A DNA stretch of 64,000 nt from Cinnamomum chago (lineage: Eukaryota; Streptophyta; Magnoliopsida; Laurales; Lauraceae), in assembly GCA_038049695.1 (NCBI GenBank), contig CP142452.1, forward strand, positions 81,758,501 through 81,822,500. Reading direction: 5' to 3'. A model generated the notes under the pieces. It was not told the DNA's origin and did no database searches. It saw only the letters and a list, made by a program, of their open reading frames with translations. How positions within the stretch are numbered: the first letter of the stretch is position 1; each line of letters opens with the position of its first letter. This document shows positions 40,247 to 52,715 of this stretch, in pieces. A program made the translations under genes and the position numbers.

Positions 40247-40852
40247 ATCTTCTACTAGTATGTATATTGCTAAAAAGAATTATATCTATGTATATATAGA
40301 TTAAAACACAAATCTGATGGAACTAAAGAAACACACTTTAATAGAGAATATATTCCTTGCAGATAATATATTCTTTGTTTTTAGATAATATATTCCCTGT
40401 AGAGAATATTTTCCTGTGACCTCGGTATAATAGTGCACTTAAAAAACTCTTTAGCTGTTGCCACCGCAAAAAGAGAAGAGTGGAACTTTTTTGAAAAAAT
40501 TAATTAACTTTCTTAACAAGGGATTCGAACTCACATGCAGATCCACGAGATTTTTACCCTCACTGCCGGTACACATGCTAATCAATCTGGGTCCTTTGAA
40601 CAGTGGGCCTCATTGTATAGTCAAGAAATCAGGTACTGGAAGGACAGAAGTCACTGTGCAATGCCTATGTAGTACGCATGGCATTGGCAAGTGAACAGTG
40701 CTTCTATTTTTTCCTCCAAATGACTATGCAATCATGTGACAGTATTTGATGTAGATGGAGTGGATTAGATGATAAGACAATACATGAATTGACTAGGTAA
40801 GTAGGTAGGCATAGGTGTAGAATGGGTGTATATACCAACACCCTATTTTTTG

Positions 40853-42531
40853 TGTAGGTATCCATCCATTTCAGAACTAGTCCAAGTTAAACTAGGATAA
40901 TCCTATTCCTATCCTACCACTCATAGTAGCAGTGCTTGGAGTAAAACTTAGGTAAGTCAGACAGGGTATGGCTGCCCACACATTTTATATAGAAAAACAC
41001 AAACTTGAATGGGAACCCAAATACTAAATGCCCTAGCCGATCGAGGCCAATGCACTGTTACCCCAGTGTCATAGCCATTCCAGATTCACAGGGGCAGTCA
41101 GAAGTTTCTCTACTAGTGAGGCAGTGAGGCAAAAGAAGAAAGAAATAAAAAGCACCATACTCGAGTGCTACTACTAGCTACTCGGGTCAAGTTGAGCACC
41201 CCTTTTGTTCGGTTTGTTTTGCTTTCAAAGGAAATAAAATTGAGAAGCATATAGCTGATAATAACTTCCAATCAAAATTAAAAAATATGGTTAAAATTAG
41301 ATCCATAATCTTCCAGTTTTATATATCATAATGTGTAACAGTGTTAGTCAGGTCCAAGGTCAAATCAGGGTGGCCAAATGACAAACTTTAAATCCAAGCC
41401 AATTTCCATGCGGGTTTCGATATATAGACTTCAGCCCGAATTGAGTTCAACCCAAATTTTACGTTTGGGTCAGATTAGGATCCTAGGTTAGGTAGTTCTA
41501 TATTGAGCTGAGTTGAGACTTGCTGAAGCTTCTCCACACCTACCCATTTCGTTACCAGGCCTCGCATTCAGACCTGCATTTATAGCGCCATGGCTCTTGG
41601 GATGAAAAATAAGGCCGATATGGCCAACCCAATGGGCACGAAACTCGAGAGCGCAAATCCAGCCTAATGTTGGCCTGCATGGGGTTTCTTCTTCACATAA
41701 ACAGACTACTTGGTTGAGTCGGTACCTTCATGCGATGTTTTGATATAGTTGTTTTTTCTGCCTTTTTTTATTTATTGTTGTTTGCCTTCCTTTTGATTAT
41801 AATTATATGAATCTATTACCAAAAAAAAAAAAAAAACTGATCCGATCTAATCATCCAAGGGTGGAAAATTTTGAAATTCTAGAAAATGGGATTTCAAAAT
41901 CCTCCTTTATACTTGATCATCTAGGAATTCCACCATAAAGCAAAGATGTTATAAAATTCCAAAGGAGATTTGACACTTTTTAAGTGGCTAAAATTTTAAA
42001 GTCTTGGTAAAGAAATATGGTATTTGCAAATTTAAAGGGATAATCCATCACATCATATCCAAAAATCTCCCACATGCCAAATTCTTATTAGAAATTCTAG
42101 CAAAGAAAAAAAAAAAAAAGAAGGCATCACATCAATTTTTAGGTGTTTGGGTTTTCTAAACATCATGCAATAGCTCATCCCTATGCATTTGCAAATGCCA
42201 CGTTTCTTCACAACAATTTCAAAATTCTAGCCGCCTAAGAGATCTCAAATGTCCTCCCGTAATTATATATGGAATTTCAGCTCCTTTGTTTTTTGCTAAA
42301 TTTATGGATGCTCAAGTACGAAAGAGCATCCAAGAATTCTATTAAGTAGAGGATTCACAAATCCCGAAACATAAATTTTCTAAATGCCAGTCCAGAAACA
42401 AAACCTAAGAGAGTAGTTAGAGATTCTACTAAATTGTCTCACTCATGCTTCCTTGAAGTGAGAGATTCCACAACGACTCCACTATCAAAAATCTAAATAG
42501 CTCAATGAATATCCTCCTTTTGAATTCCACT
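40853..42531. other. Intergenic sequence
   Basis: No gene seen. It contains degenerate gggtcaggt/acccaa tracts (41340-41560), poly-A runs and AT-rich DNA. Confidence 0.5.
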
Positions 42532-42540
42532 GAGTTGCCT

Positions 42541-43004
42541 AGGGGTACACAAAAAATCCGTCGATCCATAAATCCGATCCGATCCGATCCACGATTTTTA
42601 TCTGATCCGAAGATAAACGGATTAGTGACGAATTGAGAATTTTATAATCCGTTAAAAACAGATTGGTGGTGGATTTCACCCTCAATCCGCGGATTCAATC
42701 TGATCCGATCTGATCCGTTGACATTAAATATAAATAAAAAAAATATAAGGGGTCTAAATATAAAATAAGAAAAAAAAATATGGGTCAAAATGTAAATTTT
42801 TTACAACATGTTTGATATTTTTCTTTTAACATTAGATTGAACGGATTAATTCGATCCAATCCAGTCCCCCACGGATCAGATTGGATCGAATCAGATTTTA
42901 ACAACTACGGATTGGTGACGGATTTCAAATCCGTAAATCCATAGGTAACGGATTGGTGACGGATTTGGCTCAATCTGCACCAATCCGATTCGTATACACC
43001 CCTA
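42541..43004. mobile_element. Mutator-type MITE rich in GGATTGG words
   Basis: Flanked by gagttgcct (42532-42540) and gagttggct (43005-43013), a 9-bp duplication with one mismatch. The ends are inverted (aggggtacac...ccg; taggggtgtatacgaatcgg read from the right). The interior is made of degenerate gatccgat and cggattggtgacggat repeats and has no coding capacity. Confidence 0.7.
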
Positions 43005-43014
43005 GAGTTGGCTT

Positions 43015-43130
43015 CAATTTTTTTTCGGATTAGGACCCAAGAGAGCCTACACAACTGAAAAGAGGAAACTTACACTATTGAATGGGAAAGTCACGTGTAA
43101 GTGGGAAGAGAAGCCCATAAAGTAAAAGGA
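43015..43130 (-). repeat. SINE-like repeat, family B (inverted)
   Basis: On the minus strand, cttcccactt and gtgtaagtttcctcttt-like units precede gtgtaggctctcttgggtcc, as in the other family B copies. It directly abuts the right target duplication of the MITE at 42541-43004. Confidence 0.45.
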
Positions 43131-43470
43131 GTAACATACCTAGGGATTAATGTCTAGATAACCAAGTGACAAGCGGGATTGTCAATCGATGATGCCAAGT
43201 CAGCTGCACCTTTTCAATGAGTATATTCAAAACACATGAATAAAAGATTAATAAGTTAAGTTTTATACATTATCAATCATATACTCAATTTATGTAGGAG
43301 TTGGCCCTATCAAATAAAAATTTGGAAAATTCCCATTAAAAAGAAAAAAAAAAGATGAAGGCCATCATTTTGAGAAATTCAGGTTTTTTATTGAGTGGGT
43401 GCCACAGGCCCTCGCCCTGAGTTAGGCGGATCGTGACTCTTCCCCAAACTCAGGCACATTGGACCCATCT
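43131..43470. other. Promoter-proximal flank of the GDSL gene
   Basis: AT-rich sequence with no coding region. It precedes the TATA box at 43471. Confidence 0.4.
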
Positions 43471-43480
43471 CTATAAATAG
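43471..43480 (+). promoter_or_regulatory. TATA box of the GDSL gene
   Basis: ctataaatag lies about 300 bases before the preferred ATG, implying a 5' leader of roughly 260 nt. A pyrimidine-poor flank and the absence of any other TATA-like word nearby support it. Confidence 0.5.
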
Positions 43481-43768
43481 TCCAAGCAATAGATCCCAAG
43501 CTGATTGACACAATATGACCTGCAATTAATATTCCCCCATAATAGCATTCATTTCACCAGAGGAAATGGTGGGGGTAGTTCAAAGCACAGCCAAGCATGA
43601 ACCAGCCCTGCTGTAACAAAAAGAAGTAAAACGATTGTAACCTGCAACAACCAATCTTTACAGTAGTTACTCTGAAACAGTACAAGTATGCTGGGAGCAA
43701 GGAGAGATGAAAGAGAAGCTCAGAGTACTGTAGGAGCTAGAGACTTTTGTGTAAAGAAGCCAATAGAG

Positions 43769-44209
43769 ATGGAGACAATTGTAGTAGTAAGAGCCCCTAC
43801 CTTGTTTCTCTATCTTCAGTTACTGGTGCTTTTAGCCTCAGTTCATGGCACTGTAGGAGAGGCTCTCACACCAGCCATGTTCATCTTTGGAGACTCGCTG
43901 ATCGACAACGGGAACAACAACTTTTTGCCGTCCATCGCCAAGGCAAACTATGCACCTTATGGAATCGACCTCGGTTCGCCGACCGGTCGCTTTTGCAATG
44001 GACTCACTGTTGTGGATTATGGAGGTAATGCACCCCATTATTTGGATGGATGATAACAATAATATAAGAGTAGATTTCAAGGACATTAACACCATCATTC
44101 ACCCTTCTACTTCATTGTTGAATAGTTACATTTGTACTTCAATAAGCTTTTTCTTAGTCCATGCTTAGTATTGTTATATCATTTTCCATTTATAACATGT
44201 CAACTTAGT

Positions 44210-44245
<36 letters not shown>

Positions 44246-47200
44246 GCACTCATAGTTGATTCACACTAATTAAAGCGGCATGTGTGTGCTTCCATACTTG
44301 TGAATGTTACAATATATGTGAATCAAGCTTTTAGCCATTCTCTGAATGTGTGTTTTTGGGATGCAGCGGAACTTTTAGGGTTGCCACTGGCGCCGCCTTA
44401 TATGAGCCCAGCATCCAAAGGGGTGAAAATTCTAAGAGGACTGAACTATGCTTCGGCCGCTGCAGGCATCATCGACGACACTGGCCGGCATTATGTATGT
44501 ATGCAAATCTTCTTCTTTTTTTCTAATTGTCCTATAATAGCTAGAAATCAAACTAGGGTTTTCTTTATATTTTCCATTGGTATTTTGGGTTTCCTTCAAA
44601 GATAAGATCTAGCTTAGAGCTTAAAATAGGATCATGTTTCCAATCTTTAGTAATATACTTTTGGTAATCAAATATGGTTACTTTTAAAGTTCTCACTCCC
44701 ATACCACCCACCAGGATTGATCCATGGTGAGTAGCTTTACTCCTCTCCAATTTGATCATGAGCCAAGTAAGTAAACAAAAAAAGAACATTCATAAATAAT
44801 GCGCGTATTCATTTAATGGAACCGGATCCAATTAAGAGGACATGCATCTTAGTCTTACCATAGGACTATGGACTTATTTTGTCTTATTGTCCACTTGATA
44901 GTCTCTTTCTCACAATTTCTCATATTTGAAAACACCCGAGTTTTCAGAAATTTCTATTATTTGAAAAATATATAAGTTATATAGTAGTAAAAAAACATTG
45001 AGTTTTGGGTTATCTTAAAATTTTTGGTTTAACACTATGAAAATCTTTATAAATATAAAAATATTGAGAATAATGGTGCGTGACCACAGTTTTACAGTGT
45101 CTTGAAAATCTCATGATATCTTCAAACATATCTAGATCTTACTTTCTCGTGAAAATATCACAAGACATTTTCAAATAAGCTTGCATTTCACCACTCTGCA
45201 CACATTTAATGCTAAGTCATTGGAAATTAAGAAAGAGCCATGCAGGGCCTCCCTACCCTATTATATCATAGTGTCTCCCCTCTTTCCCAGTGAGAAGGAC
45301 CCACAATGGTAAAATTGCAAACTACTTACATGCAATGCTGTCTCCCCAAAGATGGGACTCCCTGCATTTCATTGGGTCCCGCATGATAAAGGGCATTGAT
45401 GTGTTGCATAGGAGTGGAAAAGCACATGAGAACAGAGTCCATTTATCTGGAAAAAAATTTCCTACAGGAGCACGCATCAAAACCAAGAAAACAGATCAAC
45501 CAATAAGGGAGTGTCAAATAGGGAGAAATGTCACATACATGCAATGCTATCTCCCCAAAGTGGCACCCTTGATTTTCCTGTTTTGACCGAAGAGGGGATT
45601 TTGATCCCAAAACCAATGCTAAAGGTAAGAGTCCCTAGAATATCACCAAGTCCTGCATAGTCATGCATTACCACTAAATCTAGATTTTACAGAGTGTGGA
45701 CTAAAGTCACGTTGATATCGAGTGAAATATGCAATTAAAATATGCTTAACTTTATTCACTTTCAAGAGTTGAACATGTATTTTACACATGATCAATTTGA
45801 TAATAGTTCCCACACTAATGTAAGTGGAATTTAAGTCATTTCCAATAAACATGGAATAGCTTTTGCAGTTACTTTGGGATTTAGAGCGATGGACCCTCGT
45901 CGTCATAAATACAGTTCTCGAGAAATTATCATCTTGAGAAAATATGTAAATTTTTTCAATTTAGGGTTTTTCTCGGATTATTAGTAAGAAAATGTTTTGG
46001 AAATGAATTACAAATACGAAATGCAGTTAAAACTGTTGAGATCTTAATTACCCAATTTTTTTAAATAATTAGCTTGTGCAATCTGGCAATAAATTAATTA
46101 ATAGGGTTGATTTGTGCAATGCATGGTTGAATTATATCAAATTAGAGGAAGAAGAATAAGCCTATTGATGCTATGGCTCTCATTCTTTTTATTACTGTTC
46201 TTCTAACTCTTTTTATTTTCAAATTTGTTTGTAGGGGGCAAGAATAACATTCAATGGGCAAATATTACTATTTCAGAAGACGGTGAATGAGGAATTGCCA
46301 CTCCTGTTCCAAACCCAAGAGGCCATCTCCCAATTCCTTGCAAAATCAATATTTGTGATAAATGTGGGGAGCAATGACTACATCAACAACTATCTCCTTC
46401 CCAATCTCTACTCAACCAGCCGTATCTATTCTGGTGATGCCTTTGCAGACCTCCTTGCCAACACTTTCTCCAGACAACTAACGGTAACTACTCTACTTAA
46501 TCTGGCTTAATTAACACTAAATGCCATCATTGATCATAGGAAAAAGTTATTATATATCTTTTACACTATATGTACATTATTTGATGATTCTTACACATCA
46601 AGATAGAGGGTTTTGATCAAACGTGGGGCCTGCCCATCATGCATCAGAGAGATTTTACGTTCATATATATATATATATATACATATGGGGAAGTTTTAAG
46701 TGCATCCATCTCTCACCATAGGGTGATGAATACTTACATAATTGGAAATTTTCAAGTATAAAAGTTGCTTTTCAAGTACATAGGGTGAGGTACAAAATTA
46801 CTTTTTAAGGAAGTGTACTTCACCCTATATACTTGAAAAGTAACTTTTGTACTTGAGAATTCTTAATTATGGAAGTGTCCCTCACCCTATAATAAGGGAT
46901 AGATGCACTTAAAACTTCATATATATATATATATATATATATATTAGTGAGGTTATCAATGGACAAGATTCACCTGTCTTTAGGCCCCTTGTCTTTTTTT
47001 CTTTCTTTTTTTTGTTACATAGCCAAGGGGACTAGACCCATCAGAAACTCCATCCCTAATATCAGCTCTTGTAGTGTGGAAGGCTGTCCTATGAGATAAT
47101 ATCCACTATCATGCTAATTAATTCTGGCCAAATATATAACACACGCCTGGTGGGGTACCCACGGCTCAATCCTCAAATACTAAGGCGAGAAGCAGGGTCC

Positions 47201-50200
47201 CCAACCAACAAGGCAACCCTTTTGTCGTCCACTTGTCTATTTATAATTGAAGAGTTTCGAGTCTTAAAAGGACCCTTGAGATTGAATGAGTATCCCATAT
47301 TTGAAAATACATCATCATCATCATCATAGCTGCTGATACACTCGTGGTTGAGTAATATTGGCACCTTAGTTGTTGCACATATATACTGAAGGGTCGATTC
47401 CTAGATCCTCGAAGTTAAAATATCACACTTAGATCAGTAGCAAAAAAATAAAAATTCTAGTCGTAAAGTAGCCTGGTCTAAAAGTCCTACAGACCATCCC
47501 TAGGTCCTCCACTTCGGTGGTCACTGTCTCTCCTTCCCATTTCGTACTTCTCTCCATGACCTCCTTCATCAGTCTCCACCAGCCCATCCATCCCCACCTA
47601 TATATCCATCCCCACCTATATATTGTTGTACGTGCTTCATCACAGGACACCTCCACCTCTCTTATCTGTTTTTTTTTTTTTTTTTTTCCTTTCTTTCTTT
47701 CTTTCTTTTTGGGTAGAACTCTCATCTATTAACCCGCAGAGTCAATTATCAATGCCATCACTATTAGGCTTAATTAATAATTAATTATAATTTTATTTAT
47801 ATATGCCCAATCTCATGATGAAACTAACTTATATTTGGAATAAACTTTAACAACATCCCACTGCAGGGAAAGAATTCCATTTGAGAGGGTTTCTACTACG
47901 TGGGCCCTCCCATGTGGTTCCATTCCACTCCACTCGCTGACAGGAAGAGATAAGAGTGAGTGAGCCGTGCGGACACCAGAGATCATGTTGGATGCATTTA
48001 AAAAAGCAGCAGATAACATGCAAAAGAAAGAAAGAAATTGTTCAAAAAATTTATCCATGTTGGCTTGTCTGTGTGGTGAATGACTTGCCAGCAAGAACCA
48101 ATGAAAGCTATTCAATGCAGGCTTTAGGTCAAAATAGAGGCACTGCCCAAAACCATCCCTTTCCTGCAACCCCACCAACCATTTCAGATCTGCATTTACC
48201 CTTCACAGAACCTCTGAAATGATGGTTTTCTGTGCTGTTGCCCAATCTTCCAGGAAGGAAGCATGGTGTTTTTAGACAGAGGTCTTCTTGGTTTATATTT
48301 CTTTAAAAAATTAATTTTTGAGATATTTATTAAAATGTGAAAAAAAATTTAATTGATATTATAGCATAAAGAATTGTTCTTCGAGTATAAGCAAAATGAG
48401 AATATATATATATATAATATAAAGATAATATTTTCTTGGAGACCAGCAATGGGATTGGGACCCAAGAGAGCTCACAAAGTGAGAAGATAAGCTCACACAA
48501 GTGTGAAGATAAGCATATCCAGAGATCGATTTTAGAATAAGTGACAAATGGGATAACTAACTAAATAAACAACCCATATTTATCTAATATAAAGATGATT
48601 GAAGTAGAATTCTCGTATATTTTTAGTTTCATAATACATCAATGAAAAATTAGGTAGCTATCGGGTAGTTTATGTATTTGCTAAGTCTTAAAATTATGAA
48701 AACTCTATAGTAACATATGATTAAGGTAATGAAAATTCTCTAACAACAAAAGTTATATTTAGGAAAAACTTGGTCAATGTTGAAAGTTTTTGAAAAACAT
48801 GAAAGAAGGATGTGTGGTACCAGCCTGCTTTATTGTCATAAAGTATGTAGTCAGTCCTACTACCGCCGGTACAATCGACTTGGGACTACGAATGCTGACT
48901 TGGTGATATCTTGAGTTAATAAGGGATTGGGTTTTCACACTACAGTGGGATATGGGAAACTCGAGATATTCTGACGTAATTTTAAATTTTATCTCAGTAA
49001 GAATTAGTTTCTTGTAATATTGACCAATTAATTTAAAATATAATTAATATAATTTATTATATATTTATTAATAATGGTCAATCTTACTGTGATACTTATT
49101 ATTTAATTTGGATATGCCCGTTTATCTTAAACACCTTGAGCTTACGAAAGTGGGCTCCACCATGGGAATCCATTTCTTGAGCTCAGCATTTCTCCATGAC
49201 CGTGTACATAGGACATATTACATAATAGCTGTCATCATTTTTTTCTTGAAGGATCCAGGTACGTATTACATCTTAGCTGAGCCACTGCCTGCTTTTTATG
49301 GACACGGCACAGTTATGGGCCAAATGGAATCTACCATGAGAGTAAGGCTAGGATTTTGCATTGTCTTCTGCCCATTAGATGCCAATGGGGAGAAATTTTT
49401 TTTTTTTTTTTTCCTTTTACAGCTAATCCCCGTATCTTTCTTATATTCCTCGCATACTCTGCACTATCTTATTATGAAAAAGAAGTGAATGCGCTTCCTG
49501 CAAAAGCCGCAAGATCATGATTCATGGATGTTAAAAACGTCCTTTTATCCCAGTGGTATAAGGTGACTGTAATTATCTAACTGCTGAAAGTTCCAACATA
49601 AATAGTCACCTTCCCTCATCTGAAATGGATGTTAAGAGCCGTACTATCTCACCTTAGGCCTCTTTCCTTCACTCGAAGTCTATTCCCCACACCAAAAGGC
49701 TAGGGGACCTAGCCCCCAAAGCTGAAAAAAAAAAAAAGATTCATGGATGTTAAAAATGTACATTCCAATAGTAAATATAAAGGGAAATGTAAAAATAGGC
49801 CATTATATTTTAAGGGATTTATTGTATTTTTTTTAAACTCTATATGTACAAAGAAATATCATATTCTAAATTTATTATAAATTATCTAATATTTATGTAT
49901 ATTTCTTATATAATGAATTATATTGCCCGTGCTAACCACGGGGCATGTTTTGCTAGTTATTATATATTTTAGGGATAGGATTTGATTTTGAAATTAGAGA
50001 CCAATTTCTTAATTGATTGTGAAATTGGAGCTCAATTAATTTTGCAATTGATTGAAAACTGGATTTCAATTTTAACTTGAATGAGAGATATTGGGGATTA
50101 TTGATTTTAATTTGATTCTTTTGTTCTTATTTAATTATTAAAGTTAAGTATCATACTTAAGGCATAAGCAATAACTGTTGCACGGTTTCTTATTTAGGGT

Positions 50201-52715
50201 TTTTATACTATTTTTATATATTCTTATGAGTACAAAAGGGGGTGTAATCCTGTTATTAATGGCACATTTTTTCCTCTATAAAGTGAGTTGGGATGTCAAC
50301 CAATTTATAAAGGCAATTTGTTAGTGCATGGAACTTGAAGAATATGGGGTGATCCAAATATACTTTTCATTAGATAATTAAAACTCTAGGTTTTTTTAAA
50401 GTTGATCTAAAATAAGAACTGATTTTTTAAGTGCATTTACATTTTTGATTGAAATACAACAATACTTAATTGTCATATCAATGATAAATTAAGAGTAATG
50501 TAAACTCATAAAAGGTAGGTGAATGTAAATGGTTAAGATTTCTTAAAGATAATACTTTGTTGGAATGATTTGGTATATGGGAATTTTTTGTGAAAAGCGT
50601 GAGATAGAACAATTTCTTTCACCATTTTCCTTCTTTGAAAAAAAAATAAAAAAAATATTTTGTTTGATAAAAGATAGTTTCTAGAGATAGATTCAGTTCT
50701 CCAAACAATTTTTTAGTGATCCCTTCGCAATAGAAGTTAGACAAGAAAACGATCGGTTGACCCTCAATACTTGGGAACACTGTGGCCCTGGGCCTTGTCC
50801 TGGCTCGGCTTGGTCTTCGAGGGTAGGTTAAGGGCCTAAGTAGTGCAAACCCTTGGAGCGCTTTGGCCTGTCAGGGCCGGCCCTATATATTGAGGTAGGG
50901 CAAGGACGGCCCTAGGCCTGGCCTGGCCTGTCAGGGCCGGCCCTATATATTGAGGTAGGGCAAGGACGGCCCTAGGCCTGGCCTGGCCTGTCCCGGCCCT
51001 TGGACGCCCCTATTGGTAATTAGGTTCGGTATAAATTCAATTCAAATGGGATGGGACCAATCCTAAACAGGGCTTAATCTGATCATCAGCTTACCTGCTT
51101 CGGATCAATTGTTGAAATTAAGACATCTGCCAATTATTGTTTCTCTGAAAGTATGCCATATATATAATAGGTCCCACAACATGAACAATTCAAATCAATA
51201 AAAGGTGAGCCCAACCATTTCCTTCTACTACTTCCTCCTTTGCAGATTGATGATTGAGCATCATATATCTTGTAATACCTCATCAGCATAGTGATTAATA
51301 GTTGCACTAGAGAATTGACTTCTTCTATGATGATATGGTTTTTCTCTCCAGGCATTGTACAGACTAGGAGCAAGGAAGATGGTGTTGGTTGGGATTGGGC
51401 CACTTGGATGCATACCAAGTCAATTGTCAATGGTCAGCGATGATAATGGGTGCGTCGAACAAGTCAACAATCTGGTCAGCCTCTTCAATGATCAGCTAAT
51501 CAAGCTCTCGAACTCACTGAATGCATCCCTCCCTGGCTCCTTCTTCGTCTACCAGGATGTCTACCGCATCTTCGCTGACATGATCAACAACCCCTCTAAC
51601 TATGGTTAGTTCGCTCATATCAACAAAACATTGATTATCACCTTTTATCATAGGTGGGGATGGCAATTCTTGACCCATGTCAATCTTACCATCGGATTCA
51701 GGTTGAGTTCATTTGCATTCTACCCAACCCAAGTCTAATCCAATCAAACTTGGTGCACTTCAACCTTCCAACTTAACCAGACTACTAAACCACTACATTT
51801 TCCTTTAAGTGGTTATAGCAAAGAACAAGACAACTGACACTTACGGTTGTCGGGGATAAATTAGGGCAATTACGTTCGATCAATCACAACCACAAGCACA
51901 TAGAGATGTACGTGGTTCAACAAACTTACATACGTCCACAGGATTATGAGCGTTGACAACTCATTTTCCAAACTCTTCAACACTTAGCCTACTTTCTCCC
52001 CACATATCTCAATCTTACTCTCATTGCCTCACCCCTTCCAAGTTCTCTCTGGATTCACCCTTGCTTGCTTTATTACAAATAATAACCCAAAGAGAGTATT
52101 TTTAAGATATTCGCCCTATTGAGCGGGCCCCAAGAAAAACTACTCATAAGCCCATTAGACCTTTTGAGTCAAATCCAACAACAGTGAAGTTATCCATATT
52201 CATGAACCCGAATTTTACAAATAAACTGATTTACCTGCACTTCAATTACAAAGATCAAGACAGGTCATAAGGACAGCCAATGATAAAATTCTTCCAAGAT
52301 AGTCAGATCACCTGCAATTTGATCCAAAATATTCAATTCACCTGCAATGTGATGGACATGCAAGCCCCAGAACACAAGAAGTGCTTATTGTGACATCCAA
52401 GGTTTCAATAAAATGACTACTCTTGAGGCCAATATTAATTGGCATTCTCTCTCTAAAGTCTAACCTTATTAGATGTGTGGGTTTTAATCTGTAGGGTTTA
52501 CAGAGACAAAGAAAGCTTGTTGTGGGAGTGGGAGGTATGGTGGAGCTCTCAGTTGTCTTCCTCTTCAGCCACCATGTCCTAACAGAGGCCAACACATCTT
52601 CTGGGATTCTTTTCATCCAACCCAAGCTGTCAATGCCATCATAGCAGGCACCTGTTACACCGAGACAGCCACCGACTGCCACCCAATCAGCGCCCGCCAG
52701 TTGGCACAAATATAG
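43769..52715 (+). CDS. GDSL esterase/lipase
   Basis: Exons 43769-44024, 44367-44494, 46235-46483, 51352-51604 and 52495-52715 join in frame to 368 residues. The protein is a secreted SGNH hydrolase acting on ester bonds of lipids or cell-wall polymers. All catalytic blocks are present: Ser in FIFGDSLIDNGNNN (block I), Gly in LNYASAAAGI (block II), Asn in VGSNDYINNY (block III) and the Asp/His pair in FWDSFHPTQAV (block V). The ATG at 43769 starts a normal signal peptide (METIVVVRAPTLFLYLQLLVLL...); an in-frame ATG at 43688 would add 27 charged residues and spoil it. Intron 3 is 4.9 kb and holds a foldback MITE, a SINE-like copy and a 60-bp tandem repeat; intron 2 is 1.7 kb. No disabling change is seen. 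The substrate is not predictable. Confidence 0.95.
44213..44244. repeat. (CT)n microsatellite in GDSL intron 1
   Basis: About 16 CT units between exons 1 and 2. Confidence 0.95.
46664..46680. repeat. (TA)n run
   Basis: Borders the left end of the MITE at 46687. A second, longer TA run borders its right end (46919-46944), so the element probably inserted into a TA microsatellite. Confidence 0.85.
46687..46919. mobile_element. Foldback MITE, copy 2, in GDSL intron 3
   Basis: It has the same inverted ends as 35618-35801 (ggggaagttttaagtgcatc at the left; atgaagttttaagtgcatct read from the right) and the same acttgaaaagtaacttttgtacttga core. This copy is about 230 bp because the core is partly duplicated in inverted form (aagtataaaagttgcttttcaagtac). 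Confidence 0.8.
48435..48535 (-). repeat. SINE-like repeat, family B (inverted)
   Basis: On the minus strand it reads cttcacacttgtgtgagctt, atcttctcactttgtgagct, then ctcttgggtcccaatccc. This is the clearest example of the approximately 24-bp internal repeat of the family. Confidence 0.55.
50865..50990. repeat. 60-bp GC-rich tandem duplication
   Basis: Two almost identical 60-bp units (50871-50930 and 50931-50990) begin tcagggccggccctatatat and end ggcctggcctg. They sit in a GC-rich insert (about 50760-51010) whose right edge reads ggcccttggacgcccc, inside GDSL intron 3. The insert contrasts with very AT-rich flanks and may be a MITE of its own. Confidence 0.9.

Larger units (their letters stand above)
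36482..40843 (-). mobile_element. Mutator-like element (MULE) with transposase and OTU-like domain
   Basis: A perfect 9-bp repeat, tattttttg, flanks the element (36473-36481 and 40844-40852). The ends are inverted: gggtggggtaaatacaccca at the left against gggtgttggtatatacaccc read from the right, similar for about 27 bp. Nine-base duplications are the Mutator signature. The 4.36 kb interior carries one spliced transposase gene on the minus strand, now decayed. A (TCAATG)n-like run and a repeated tgtcaatgttggaagtagggtg lie near the left end (36610-36730). Confidence 0.9.

Noticed and set aside
40505..40545. B-box-like ggattcgaactcac
   Set aside because: Isolated word within the right arm of the MULE, with no tRNA fold around it.
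47813..48178. 121-codon minus-strand frame in GDSL intron 3
   Set aside because: No motif, no splice partners, no family recognised.
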